Assembly (NCBI RefSeq): GCF_019703515.2
Contig: NC_059365.1
Span: 40,066,001 to 40,130,000 of the forward strand
Origin: Myxocyprinus asiaticus
Lineage: Eukaryota > Chordata > Actinopteri > Cypriniformes > Catostomidae
Direction of reading: 5' to 3'
DNA: 64,000 nucleotides
The notes beneath the pieces are model-generated. The model did no database searches. It had not been told where the DNA came from and saw nothing but the letters and a program-made list of their open reading frames with translations. The stretch's first letter is position 1; each line of letters opens with the position of its first letter. This document shows, piece after piece, positions 1-14,600 of the stretch. A program made the translations under genes and the position numbers.

Positions 1-1856
1 AATATAAATGACTAGAGTGTACACAAACTTATGTTCTCAAGAAAAACATGAAAATTGTAAGTTCATATTAGTTTTTCTCAATCAGACTAAATAAATGCAG
101 TGCTGTTGTTTAAGTTACTTCGAGCTCTGCTTTTTATTTCCAATATCAGACACTTTTGTGCAATTTATGATTTAAAAGACATTTATGTTGAATCCCTGAA
201 TAAGTTTGAGCGAAACATTTGTGGGTGCTCGTATTGTATTGTATCGTGAGGCTATGCATCGTATTGTATCATAAAATTTGTGTATCGTTACATGCCTAAT
301 GACTAGATGTTACACAACTATTTAAAATACAGACCGCTCTTTAAAATTTGGGAGCAAAAATAGTAAATTACGCACAAGTAATTTACTATTACTTGCCTTT
401 GTATGGATTATCATGTAATCCATACAAATTGAACTATAACCCGATTACACACCTTATAAAACGTAATGTAATCCAACTACAAGTACTCACCTTTTGTAAT
501 CTGATTACGTAATCCAGGTTACATGTAATCTCTTACTACCCAGCACTGTTAACGGCTGAGGGTTGCCTCCTTGTGGACAACTAATTAGTGTTAATTCCAG
601 GCGCATGGGCAGACTATTTTAGAAAAATCGGGCCGCACAGGTACAGTACTCGCACTCTGCTGATGATGAAATATATATCACTTGCTGTTAACACAAAACT
701 GAAGTGTGCTTTGGGTTTTAATACAACAAGAAATATATTGGAGAGAAAAGACAAGTCTTTGTGGGACAACAGCTTGTAGATCCTACCTTTGAATGATCTA
801 GATCTTGATGTTTCAGCTCGCTCTGAAGGAAAGGGGGAGTGGAACAATGATTCATAAACACGACCACCTGGAGGACAAGAATCTCATTACTCTAAACAAA
901 CCAAAATTCATGTTTTATTACTCTAGCTTAGAAAATAGATGTCACTAGCATTCTGTACAAATTATTTACAGAATGATACTGCAGGGTTTTTCCTGTACTG
1001 AAAATGTTTTGGCTGCTGACGCAAATTCAATGATATTCAATGTTCTGTGCTTCATGTGCGTTAAATAAGCGAATCGTCTGAAACGTGCATGTGCGTTGCA
1101 CTACTGAAGCCTGGTTTCATGCGAGTGTCATACAAGCCAAGCAGAAATTTCATATTAAATATTCTGTCAGGGACAATCTATGAGACTTTATTTTTATTAT
1201 TTATATTTTATTTTAATCATTACATTAGTAATGAGGAGACGTCAATGGTCTTACATGTGGTTATGACATTACAAATGCCACAATGGAAGAACTATTGTAA
1301 ACAGAGCAAGCATAGTAAACATAGGGCAAGAAGAACATAGAATTAAGGAAGAACCACCGAAGACCATTTTTGTCCTAGGAAAAACCCTGCACTGACATCT
1401 TCAAATTCAGTGAATGGAGACATATACAGACTCACAATGTACAAAAAGGACTTCAGGATTTCATTCAAAATGAGTAAAACTGCAGAATAGTATGAACAGT
1501 AATAAACAGCCTCGTCAAAGAAAAATATATTTTTCATCACTTATTTAGTCATTATGAGTAAATATTGTATAAAATAAGTGTTTCCTTAATTTAATCAATT
1601 TTGTGTGCATCTCATTCTCCATCATTTATTGAATCATTTCAAATATAGCTGCATTACATATATACACCATTACATATATGCCATCCAGACTAAATGATTG
1701 GGTGCCCACTACTGTCAAGGAACACCATGATGTAAAAATCAATTTTAACTAGCTTTTAACATGTCAGCCCTGTTTACAGGCACACTGTCCAATTAAAAAA
1801 GCAAATCAACTTTGAAATAGATGGTTGGTTTAGGACTAGAGGAAGCTGCACAGTAC
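1..1856. other. Stretch without recognised exon
   Basis: AT-rich DNA left of the last visible nxf1-like exon, probably intron of that gene because the protein is incomplete at 1857. I looked on the minus strand for the next NXF1 exon and did not find one. Positions about 200-297 resemble the terminal part of a hAT-type non-autonomous element, with repeated GTATCGTATTGTATC-like words ending in a GTTACATGCCTA terminus. Nothing else is recognised. Confidence 0.5.
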
Positions 1857-1961
1857 CTTGCGTCCTTCACTGTCTGTGATTTTGCGTGAGAGTTTGCACA
1901 GGGCGCTGGCAGTGGCTCCATCCTCCACATAGAAATGCACTTGATGTCCATCTGTGGAGTA
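1857..1961 (-). CDS. nxf1: nxf1-like exon: second half of the RNA-binding domain
   Basis: This 105-bp exon has acceptor CTCTAG|T and donor AAG|GTACTG. It encodes 35 residues, YSTDGHQVHFYVEDGATASA then LCKLSRKITDSEGRK. The F-VED-x-TASAL core is the conserved strand and helix of the NXF1 RNA-binding domain. It is joined in phase 0 to the exon at 13532, across an intron of about 11.57 kb filled with transposons. Confidence 0.87.
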
Positions 1962-3438
1962 CTAGAGACAAACATAGAGAGACACAGTCAGACAATCAGA
2001 CAGAACCGAAACAGCAGCTGCAAATACTGTACACGCCTCAACAGTGAGGATGGCCTGAGAGTTTGGGCTAGTTGATAAACTGTCACTTGCCCAACTGGGA
2101 CATCTTATATTTACCGATTTCAAACATATATTTTTATGTCCTGCAGACTCAAACATTTGTTTTTCTGTGATGTATTGAACATTGTTATACATTTTGAAGA
2201 TTTAAACTTTTAATTTCTAGCTGATAAAATACAGCAGAGCAGAGCACAGTGAGGAAAAGTTATACTCACTATAGAAATTTCCATTTCTTTTAAAAGCAGG
2301 GGTTTTCAAAATTTTGATGCAAAAATGACCCCCCCCCCCAAAAATAAAAGGAAAACAAAAGGCAGTGATATATTTTCATTTTTTACACGGGTCTCTGGAA
2401 TACTCTATTCTGATTGGTCAATGGCGTCATCTAGCAGTCTGATATGTCTGAGTAACAATTGCACATCCGGGGATTAAGCCGTATCAGACCCATCATCTAG
2501 GTATTGAGAGTCATCTCTCCTGCTTCTTGGATCCCTTTGTGATATCTACAAGTAAGCTACTAAAATACATTTAAAACTCAAATCAATGTTTCATGTCCAT
2601 TTATTAATTTATTTATTTGGCAAGTAGTCTTGTAATAAGCTTGATAATGAGGAGTCAAATGGTCATTTTCACAAAATAAACACCAACATAACTGGAGGTG
2701 CACAGGGTTTCTGCAGGTTTTATGAAGCTAAATTCAAGACTTTTTAAAGACCTTTTTAAGATCAGCTACAGGAAGTTTAAGGTTAAAATTTAAGAGAAAA
2801 CAATGTCATCGCATCGCTCTCTAAATGTAAATGCCTAGGAAGCACAAGAACAGCCATATATACTGTATGCAGTAGTAACACTTCAAAGTTTAAAAACAAC
2901 TTAACAGACTTCCATTACTTTTCAATTCATTTTACAAAATGTAACAATGTTTGAATACCTCTGCCACTAACCACCAGAATGTGGAAATAACTTTTTTTGC
3001 AATCTAAATCACTTGTCCTAGATTAGCCAAAAATATATACAATTTACAGAAATGTACACACTGTGTCACTCAGTTGACATGATTCACGAATGGCAAAAAG
3101 ACATGTCAAGGTTGGAGTCAGCATACAAGTGTGGATTATCTTTTGAACTATAGGTGGTGCTGTCTCCAAACTGATCAGGTACGTTTAGGACATGACATCA
3201 ATGATGCATACCAAATTTCTTATAAATCTGACAATGCATTCAAAAGATATTTAACTTTTATTTTATTTACATTTTTTTACGATTAACTCTTTTTATTGAT
3301 TCTAACAAATAAAACAGAAAAGCAAAACATATATGCACAGAATCAACTTTTAACCCCCATTATTCCCCTTCCCCCTCCCAATCCCCAACATCCCTGTGGG
3401 TGCCAAATTACACGCACAAGAAAATAAATAAAACATAT

Positions 3439-3487
<49 letters not shown>

Positions 3488-4006
3488 ATATTGTGCAAAA
3501 GTTTTAGGCACTTGTGAAAAACTTTCAAAGTGAGGATTTCTTAAAATAAAATAATGACATAGTTTTCATTAATCAATTTATGTCATACAAAGTCCAGTAA
3601 ACATAAAAAAGCTAAATCAATATTTGGTGTGAACACTTTTGCTTTCAAAACAGCACCGATTCTCCTACTTGCACCTGGGCACAGTTTTTCTTGGTTGTTG
3701 GCAGATAGGATGTTCAAAGCTTCTTGGAGAATTCGCCACAGTTGTTTTATCTATTTAGGCTCTCTCGATTACTCTTCGTGTACTCCCAGACTGACCCGAT
3801 GTTCAGTGGGGGGCTCTGTGAGGGCCATGCCATCTGTTGCAGGGCTCCCTGTTCTTCTATTCTATTCTATTTGCTCAAGGAATGTTTGGGAGTATAAAAT
3901 GTATATTTCCTATTGACACACTAAAGTAGCAGATATAAATAACCATCTTAAGACAAATGTTTTTGTGAAACATCTTAAGACTTTTGCACAGTACGGTGTG
4001 TGTGTG

Positions 4007-4060
<54 letters not shown>

Positions 4061-7000
4061 CAGCAAAAAAAGAAATATCCCTTTTTCAGGACACTATTTT
4101 AATTTTGTAAAAATCCAAATAACTTTACAGATCTTTATTGTAAAGGGTTTAAACAATGTTTTCCATGCTTGTTCAATAAACCATAAACAATTCATGAACA
4201 TGCACCTGTGGAACGGGCGTTAACAGCTTACAGCCGACACTAACAGCTTACAGATGGTAGGCAATTATGGTCAAAGTTATAAAAACTCAGGACACTAAAG
4301 AGACCTTTCTACTGACTCTGAAAAACACCAAAAGAAAGATGCCCAGGGTCCTTGCTCATCTGCGTGAACGTGCCTTAGGCATGCTGCATGGAGGCATGAG
4401 GACTGCAGATGTGGCCAGGGCAATAAATTGCAATGTCCGTACTGTGAGACGCCTAAGACAGCACTACAGGGAGACAGGAAGGACAGCTTATTGTCCCTGC
4501 AGTGGCAGACCATGTGTAACAACACCTGCACAGGATCGGTACATCCGAATATCACACCTGCAGGACAGGTACATGATGGCAACACCAGGAATGCACAATC
4601 CCTCCATCAGTGCTTAGACTGTCCGCAATAGGCTGAAAGAGGCTGGACTGAGGGCTTGTAGGCCTGTTGTAAGGCAGGTCCTGACCAGACATCACCGGCA
4701 ACAACGTCGTTTATGGGCACAAACCCACCTTTGCTGGACCAGACAGGACTGGCATAAAGTGCTCTTCACTGACGAGTCACGGTTTTGTCTCACCAGGGGT
4801 GATGGACAGACTTGCGTTTATCGTCGAAGGAATGAGCGTTACACCGAGGCCTAACTCTTGAGCGGGATTAATTTGGAGGTGGAGGGTCCGTCATGGTCTG
4901 GGGCGGTGTGTCACAACATCATCAGACTGAGCTTGTTGTCATTGCAGGCAATCTCAACGCTGTGCGTTACAGGGAAGACATCCTCCTCCCTCATGTGGTA
5001 CCCTTCCTGCATGACCCTCCAACATGACAATGCCACCAGCCATACTGCTCGTTCCGTGCATGATTTCCTGCAAGACAGGAATGTCAGAGTTCTGCCATGG
5101 CCAGTGAAAAGCCCAGTTCTCAATCCCCTTGAGCACGTCTGGGACCTTTTAGATTGGAGGGTGAGGGCTAGGGCCATTCGTCCCAGAAAAGTCCGGGAAC
5201 TTGCAAGTGCCTTGTTGGAAGAGTGGGGTAACATCTCACAGCAAGAACAGGTAAATCTGGTGCAGGCCCCACTTCATATTAAAAACATCCAGGTTGCATA
5301 GCCTTCTATCTGACATCTCCTAAAATACCGCCACCCTGCCCAACTCCGTGCACCACTTCCGAAATGAGGGTGCACCAGCCGACTTCCATCCCCTCAGAAT
5401 GATCTGTCTACCGATCATAACACTGGCTAGGACCAAATTTCTTATGTATTTATCCCCTATAATAATGACCGCCCCATCGCCTAAAATTCAGAGTCTGGGG
5501 CAAAATGAAATTTGAGTGCCCAATACATCACACATAAATCTCTGAACCCTCAACCAGAATTCTTGGATCTTAACACACCACCATGAGTTGTGTCCCCATC
5601 TTCTGATTGGCATCGCCAGCAGGTGGGTGTGTCTTTAAGACCAAGCCTATACAATCTAGCGGGTGTCCAATAGAATCGATGTAAAATCTTGAATTGCATA
5701 AGGCGCACCCTTGCATCTCTAGATGCAGACTTGACGTTTTTTAGAATCCTAGCCCACACTTCCTCCTCCAATACCAAGTTTAAATCTTTCTCCCATAATC
5801 TCTTGAGAGAAGTTAAAGCTCTGTCCCCCAGACTCTGAATTAGCAGGGAGTAATACACTGATGCCTCATGGCCTTTTCCAAAAGCAGTAATCACCTCTCC
5901 CAGAGTATATGCCATTTAAGTGGGGGGGGGGGGTGTATGCTACTCCCAAAAATAGTACAAGCAGGTGGCGCAACTGTAAATACCTAAATAACTGAGACCT
6001 GGGAATCCCAAAATGTTGAACCATATTTTCAAAGGATCTCAACACTCCATATAGGTCACAGAGTGTATAAACCTCCCTCACAATCCACTCTGTCCAGGAG
6101 AAAGGGGACTTAATACATAATTTGGGGTTCAGCCATATGCTCAAAGCAACATTTAAATAAATGTCCAAATTAAACACTCTAGACACTTTTGTCCATACCG
6201 AGTGCAAATGCATGATAATGGGATGTAACTTAACTTCTCCGGTTCGTTTGATAGAAAGGCTTTGCAATGGTGAAATAGGGGCAAGAACTTCCTGTTCAAT
6301 ACAAAACCAGGGAGGGGCTCTCTCAGGTGGACCAATGAGCCAAATGTCTGAGACCGAATGCATAATACAAAAAAATCTTGGGTAGGCCTAGCCCACCTTT
6401 GTCAATCGGCCTATGTAACTTACTGAAGTGTAATCTGGGACATTTACCATTCCAAATGAAGGACTTCGCTATGCTATCAAATTGCTTGTAATAAGAGAGG
6501 GGACATCTATAGGGAGAGATTGTAGCAGGTAGTTGAATTTTGGAATACAATTCATTTTAATAACATTAACCTTCACAATCATAGATAAATGTAATGAAGC
6601 CCACCTGCCTACATCGCTTGAAAACCTCTTTATTAAAAGGGTCAATATTAACTAACTAAAATCACACAAATTTGCTGGGAATAAAATACCCAAATACTTA
6701 ATGCCCTCTCTGGGCCACTGGAAGGCGCCAGGCTGAAAAGTCATTACCGGGCAGTACACTGTCAGTGCCAAAGCTTCGGATTTAGACCAATTAACTCTGT
6801 ATCCTGAGAATTTAGAAAAGGAATTAATAATTCTGTGGAGTCTAGGCATAGATCTAGTAGGGTCGGAGACAAATAAAATTTCATCTGCGTAAAGCAGAAG
6901 CTTATGTGCCACACCTCCCGCTATCACCCCTGGAAAAATATCCTTCTTTCATATTACAGCTGCTAATTATTCCAGGGCAAGACAGAACAATAACGGGAAA

Positions 7001-8640
7001 AGAGGGCAACCCTGCCGGGTGCCCCTATCCAGAGTAAAATAATCTGAAATTAACCCATTTGTTTGTACCGCCGCTACCAGGTGTCTATAAAATAACTTAA
7101 TCTTAAAAAGATAATCCCATTCTACCATATCAAACACCTTTTTGGCGTCAAGTGAGATGGCAGCAACTGGAGTCTGATCATTATCCACTGACCATTTGAT
7201 ATTGATGAGACGCCTAATGTTATCAGAAGAGCTACAGCCCCGAATAAACCCCACCTGATCTATATGTATCAGAGATGTCATTATTTTACTTAATCGGTCA
7301 GCCAAAATTTTGGACAATATTTTAACGTCTAGCTGGATCAGGGAAATTGGATGGCAACTCCTACACTCACTTGGATCATTGTCCTTTTTAAGAATCAGAC
7401 TGATCCAGGCTTGTGTCATGGTTGGCGGAAGCTTTCCATTCTTTAATGATTCCATATAAACTTCTAGCAAAAGTGGAGCCAGTTCTGTAGCATAAGATCT
7501 AAAAAATTCAGCGGCAAAGCCGTCTGGCCCCGGACCCTTGCCTGTAGGCAAGGCCTGAATTACCTCGCCAAGCTCCTCCAAGTTTATCTCAGAATCAAGA
7601 GTTTTTTGCTCAGTTGTCAGTTTAGGAAGTTCTAATGGTTCCACAAAGTTTCTAATATCTTCAGCAGTAGATGAAGTCTTGGAACTATATAAATCAAGAT
7701 ATAATTCTTTAAAAGCATTATTAATATCAATGGCCAAGGTAAATTTCACCACCAGCAGATTTCACTGAGGGAATGTCTTACCCTGAATAGCCAAAACTTC
7801 ACCTTCCGCGACAAAATAGAATTAGATCTGTATTTCAATCGGGTCAATTCTCCAAAGCCATTAGATGACATTCAGAACTTCAGCTCTGCCTCGACACTTT
7901 TAATATTCCCTTCCAATTCCACGAGTTGTTGTGCTTTGGATTTTTTGGTGAATTAGGCATACTGTATGATCCGGCCCCTAAGAACTGCCTTAAATGCCTC
8001 CCAAGCCATACTCACAGAGGATACTGAGGACCAGTTGGTCTCATATAGACATTGATTTCAGCCTTTAGCATTTGTTGGAATTCAGGATTTTGCAAAAGGG
8101 CTACATTAAAGCGCCAACTATATGATTTCTTTTTCTCCGTATGTGGCAACACCTCTAAACTCACCAGGGCGTGATCTAAGACCAAGATGTTTCCAATTGA
8201 GCAATCAACAACAGATGAAACGAGGGACTTTGATATAAAATAAAAAAAGAGTAAATCTTATGGACGGATGAAAAAAAAAGTTATAGTCCCTACCAGATGG
8301 GTTCAAAAGTATCCAAATATCTGTAAGACCAAGATTTTTACACATCCTGTGAAGCGTCACTGTTGCTCTAAGGGGGCTTGCACACTTTTGCTTCACTATG
8401 ATCAAGGACTGCGAGTCCATCAAAAGATTAGTCTCCTCCCAATATTATATCATGAGGGGTGCCATCAAAGCCCTGATCATCAACATTAGGTGCATAAATA
8501 TTAGCCAAAATAAGACTTTGTCCCTGAATTTCAGCTAAAACAATAATGACTCCTAATTTATCTTTACTCTGGTTGAGACATTTGAATTGTAGACGTTTAC
8601 TTAGTGTAATGACTCCCCTGCTCTTACCCGAGCCAGCGCC

Positions 8641-8674
<34 letters not shown>

Positions 8675-11600
8675 CCACCCCATATCTTTCCAAATTTTCA
8701 GCTTGCTGCGGGGAAAGGTGCATTTCTTGAAAAAACACTATCGTATTTCTTACATTTAAGAAAAGAAATAACCTTCCTTCTTTTTATGGGGTGCCCCAAC
8801 CCATTCACATTCCACATGGAGAGAGACAATCCACTCATATTAACATTTGACATTTTGACATAAGAAATAGTTTGCATGTCAAAAAAAAAAGGATTATAAA
8901 GTCCACATTCCAAAATTAATGCAACAATCGAACCCCGAACATCCCCTAGAACAGAAAAAAAAAATTTGCGCATTAACCCCGCGCACGACAGTGCCAACTG
9001 GCATCCATCCCTCCAAACTCAAACAGTCCATGCATGCCTGCGAGAGCCCCCGGGACAACCCTGCCATCGGATTGCTCAAGTCCGGTGTTTCTATGCAAAT
9101 TTTGTGAGACACAATTACACAGCAAAATATAATCCATAAAACAAATTCCAGCCAATAGGCAGAATAAACACAGTGTGTGTAGCTTCATCCATAAAACTGT
9201 CCTGAAGGTGTGTTATTCTACAAAATAAACTCCAGCCTCTAGGCGGAACCAGAACAAAAAGAGCGTGCAGATTCTTCAGACAGTCAAGCGAATATTCAGT
9301 GAGCCGGTCCACTCGGCTGCAACTTTTATTTTGACATAGCTTTTATTTTGAAGAGTTTCTGTGTTGTTAGACCAAGGACCTCTGACGTAATGACGGCAGA
9401 TTTCCAATCCGGAAAAGCCGGTCGCAATGAATCACAGTAATTATTAAACCGCAAAAGTCTATTATTTAAATAAATATGTAGTCTGTATATGACGCATGCT
9501 AAAAACTGAATTAGCGCTCTGCCTGCTGTCATCTGCTACAAATGTTTTCCGTGTATGAGCCAAGGATCTCTAAAGGTATGAGCAGTTTGTGTCTCTATGC
9601 CTGCACAACACCAGCTCCACACATTCACAAGCACTCACATTTAAAACGCTGCATATGCAAACTATTTATCTCATTAAATCGCAGCTTTTGCTGTTAAATA
9701 ATCTCACTAGGACGACGTGATTTTAATCTGTATGCTGAATGTTTACGTAATGACATTCATATGTCAGATAGTATTGGAGCATTTTTACATGAGTACATGA
9801 GCACGATATCGGACCCGATTCTGATACCAGTATCAGTATAGGTGCACCCCTTCTGTAAAGGCATCATAAAAGTAATCCATAAGACTCCAGTGGTTAAATC
9901 CAGGTCTTAAATGATATGATAGGTGTGGGTGAAAACAGATACATTTCTAAGTGCTTTTTTACTATAAATCTCCACTTTCACATTCTTCTTTTACTTTTGG
10001 CGATTCACATTCTTCGTGCATATTGCCACCTAGTGGGCAGGGAGGAGAATTTATAGTAAAAAAGGACTTAAATATTGATATGTTTCTCACCCACACTTAT
10101 CACATCACTTCTGAAGACATGGATTTTACCACTGAAGTCATATGGATGACTTTTATGCTGCCTTTGTGCTTTTTGGACCTTCAAAGTAGTCATTTTAGTC
10201 GCCATTCACTTGCATTGTATGGACATACAGAACGGAAATATTCTTCTAAAAATATTAATTTGTGTTCAGAAGACGAAAGAAAGTCATACACATCTGGGAT
10301 GGCATGAGGGAGAGTAAAGGATGAGAGAATTTACATTTTTGGGTGAACTATCCCTTTAAGGCATCATAGGCACACTCCTGACGTGAAGGCCTTTTTGCTG
10401 CCTCCTAAGATATCTTGTTTTGGCCAAATTCTAAGGTAACATTGTATGTATCCTTCCCCAGGTAGGCGATCTCAGAATGCACTGTGACACACTCGGTCGA
10501 AAAATAAACCCAAGATGGGACGAAGCGAGATACATTTTTAATAATAAAAAGACTTAATATATTCAATACTTTAATAATTTAATAAATACTTTATGAATAA
10601 TTTACGAATTGCATTGCTTTTTATTCATTAATGAAATATATAATTATTTAAGAAATGAATGCATTCTTTTTCAATATATTAGCACTTGGCTGTGTGCTCG
10701 CAGAATGACATAGACACCAATGCAGACCTATAAATACGAACCACCGTGCTGGCCACTATGCGGAACTGACGTAGGTTCAACGCAGAAGTATAAACCGGCC
10801 TTAACAGACCCAATTCTCCGTTATTTCAAAATAAGAGTCCCTGGTGTGTTTTGGGCTTGTTTATAGTTAAAAGTCCTGAGTTATGCACCAAATCTTAATT
10901 TGTTCTGGTTATTATTGGGATTTTGGTTGAACAAACTGCATCTGGGATTTTGTTCACTTTGGACTCGTTGCCTCTGTGCCCATCATAAGGAAGGAGTCGG
11001 ACTAAGATTTTTTTTTTTTTTACATTCTATAAATCAATTTTAAAAAAATTCCCTGATATTTCCATAACCTTCGCAACTCTGCTGCTATTATTCCAAATTT
11101 TCTGGTTGACCTTTTGGGTCATAGTAACACGTCAAAATAGTCAGCTAACTAGCTTCTCAACAGCGAGACACAAACAACAGCAAAACCTTTACAACCACTT
11201 GCATTTCTTACATCCTTTATGCGTTGACGTTGGTGCAGATCGGATGTTCATTATCCGTTGTGCTTATGGTGATATCCGAGGGCAGAAGACGATGCAATTT
11301 GCTCCTAACTTTCAAGCTCTGCTTTGCTTCACTTGACATAATCCTAATATTCTCTGTGTTAAGCATAATAACGTTTAAACTTAAGATGTTGTGAATAGAC
11401 AATTAAGAAAATACATGGTTTGTCTATATTTTTCTAGCAATCACTGGTATTTTTATTGGTTAGTTGTCTGTATACTTTAACAGTTCTGCATCTGTACCTG
11501 TCATTTGCTTCAGGCTGCATATTCAATAAAAATCATGCTTTCTGCCTCTATGAATGGAATCCACATGGGATCAGTAAAAGAAGCTGTTATAACCATTCGA

Positions 11601-14600
11601 TGATAATCGAAAGATATATGCAGTAAATAGTGTGTAATTTGTAATGTTTACATCCTGCATTCATGGCGCTAATGCTAGTGGGCTAACCTTGGCCATATGC
11701 ATCTGTTACTCTGGTTTATTGTATTTTATGTTGGAATTTGTGAAAATCCATGCAAGATTTTCACAATAAATCTAGATCGGTATCAGCTCCGTTACAGAAG
11801 CTTTTAAATGGATTGGGTATCGGTCCGACGAGCCCGATCCAAATCCGATACTGTGTGTTAGTCATGTTCGTTACTATCAAGCTCAAAAAAATGACATAAA
11901 AGAACCATAAAAAAACAATTAAAGTAGTTCATATGACTTATGCATTTTATTCAAAGCCACTTGAAGACATGCAATAGCTCTGTGAATCACAAAAGTCCGT
12001 GTTTAATAAGTAAATATATAAAATGCACACTCCGCTCCAGTACGTCAGTGAATGGCACTGCTCTGTTGACACACACCCATGGCTATTTTTAGCCTTCACA
12101 TGATGCACAATATTTGAGCACCTCTCACGAACAACATCTCAGATGTAGATGCTCAATAGTTCGGTTTACTTATAATATGCATTTAGAATGGCACTGAAGG
12201 CGGTTTTTTATTTTTTTATCAGAATTTGAATAAGAAGCGAATCAAACTACTGTGAACTTGCCTACAAACAGACACATACAGGAATTCCTGGAGAGTTCAG
12301 GATGTCAAAATAAAAGCGTGAGGGTTTAAAAGTTAAAGGTGTACGATTGAGATATATTACTATATATTACTAATATAATATATTATTATTATTATCATCA
12401 TTTGTTTACAAGTTATAATATTTAAGTTGAATGGGTTCCAAAAAATAACTGTGTGAATGAAAAATACATTTATATTGAAATAATGTAGTTAGAGGTTTGT
12501 GTTTCTTTACATATTAAAGAGCACTCCCAATTAGTTCCACAAAATAATGTAAAGAGATTCTAAACTGATTATGCAAAAAACAAAAAAAACAACAACAACA
12601 CTGGTATCGGATTGGCCGATACTGAGATTTCGGATATCAGAATCGGAAGAGAAAAAGTGGTATCGGTGCATCCCTATTAGTCACTGGACAGAATACAGAC
12701 AAAAGAATAAAAATTAAAGCCACATTAACGTCACAGGTGTGACTGGCTTACAAACTGCTGATCAGTCCAAAAATGAACATTTGTTGAGATAAATCAGCCT
12801 CCGAAGGGCACTTTGAAAGGAGAACATTCATGATAGTCATGCTGTAAGATCACTTCAAACTGAATTTCCAATAAAAATTAGTTAAAAGGTGAGTTCCGAA
12901 TAAACATTATTTTTGAGCCCCACACCTTTCAGCCCTCCAAAGCTCACAATGGATGGTGAAGTCTTTGAAAGGGAAGAGGGCATAGGGATGATCACTTCAG
13001 AATGAAACGCACCCTGTTGTTATTGTTGTTGCTCTTCTTCTCTGCATTCTGTTGCCTTCGACTATCAGGTTAAATACACACTGTGCAACACCTCTGTTTT
13101 TTGGAGCAAGCACATAACGCCAAGGCCTATTACGGCCTGACTGACGTGTATACATGCTGGATGAAGCAGATTTCCAATTGCATTATTTAGGTCTGTTAGT
13201 TCGATTTCAAAAAAACATGCTGGACTTCAGTTGGACTAATGCATTTACATAACACTTTAAAAAGACAAATTATTACTTTAGTAAAATATAACTTTTTAAA
13301 GTGCATGTAAATGCACTCAGTGTATTAGAAAGTGATTATGGTTTAATGAAAAGACAAAAAAATACAAAGAAAGTGAAATATCTTGCGTTTTGCGAAAATG
13401 CTAAAAATAAAAATGGATCACATCATCAGACTTCCATTGCCTTATAATCAGCTCTGCCCTCTAGTGGACAAACTGTTATACAGCTTGCGGTCAAGTTCAA
13501 AGTAACTGACTGAATTCTGATAATAACTTACATGTAGTGGGGTGAACGGTATGGGACAGCGTTTCTGCAGTGCTGTTAGCAGCCATGTCTTATCATAATT
13601 TTGTCCATGTGGTATCTGTGTAACAAAGAGAAAAGTAAAGAGAAAATCAAGGAAAACAAAGTCACGTTAACCAAAAAAAAAGTAACAATATCTTCAAGAA
13701 ATGTTCCAGGTCACTTTTTCTTTGTGTATAATTCATGTTCACATTAGTGAAAACCAAGGACGGGTTGTACACACAAGTTTAATACTTACAATTAGTGGAC
13801 TGTTTAAATTCATCACCTCAATTATGAGAAACAGTACTACTGATACTAATAGTGCTTCTCAATTCTTACATTAAGTTTGAACCATTTTTTCCTTCCTCCT
13901 CTCCCTACATTGACACCTCTCCGGCTGTGCTTTCTATATGGAATACTGCAGGAAAAGCATATTATGCAGTAAGCTAAAATGTGGCGGGAATTACTTGCAA
14001 ACTTTATAGATACAATCGCACCTTGTTATCATTGGCAAGAACACAAACACACACTTACAAACTCTGTTGGGACTTCCAACGCAGATCATCTTCGGACAAA
14101 TCAAAACTGGCATCCTGAAACCTGCTGCGGGGTCCTGGGCCAAACCATCCTGGAGGTCCACCTTGCTGCTTCGAGCAAACTGGATTGTATTGACAACCTT
14201 TGATTGATCCCCATCCTTTACGCTTACAAAACTGTGGGTTGCCCATGAAGCTGTCATACTCTGCAAAAAAAAAAAAAAAAAAAAAAAAACACAGAACATT
14301 CTCATGCTTACAATAAGTCACTGTGCCACTGAGGGCTGTACATTTGATAAGATGCTCATCAGTTCATTTTTCAATATACAAAAACATGCAAAAATGCAAA
14401 TAAACACATACAGCAGTCTTCAACAAAATTTTAAAATAAATAAAATAAAATATAGCTGCAAGAAGCAATTGTCAGGGGCAAAGTAATTTCATTATTAAGT
14501 ACTCTAGTTACTTTTTAGGTACAGTGTTTGCAGACACAAGGGGCTCAAACTTTGAGTGAAAATCCCAGGAGATCAGCAGTTACAGAAACACTCAACCCAG

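Larger units (their letters stand above)
5302..9325 (-). mobile_element. L1-clade LINE copy, minus strand
   Basis: This non-LTR retrotransposon copy runs from its 5' repeat region (about 9325-8900) through ORF2 (8853-5550) to a 3' UTR ending near 5302. It shares its sequence with the plus-strand copy at 30450-35727. It lies in the nxf1-like intron in the same orientation as the gene. ORF1 is not present, so the copy is 5' truncated within the ORF1-ORF2 spacer. Confidence 0.85.

Noticed and set aside
8546..8997. Open frames through the A run at 8644-8672
   Set aside because: They are frame artefacts within the degenerate L1 endonuclease region.
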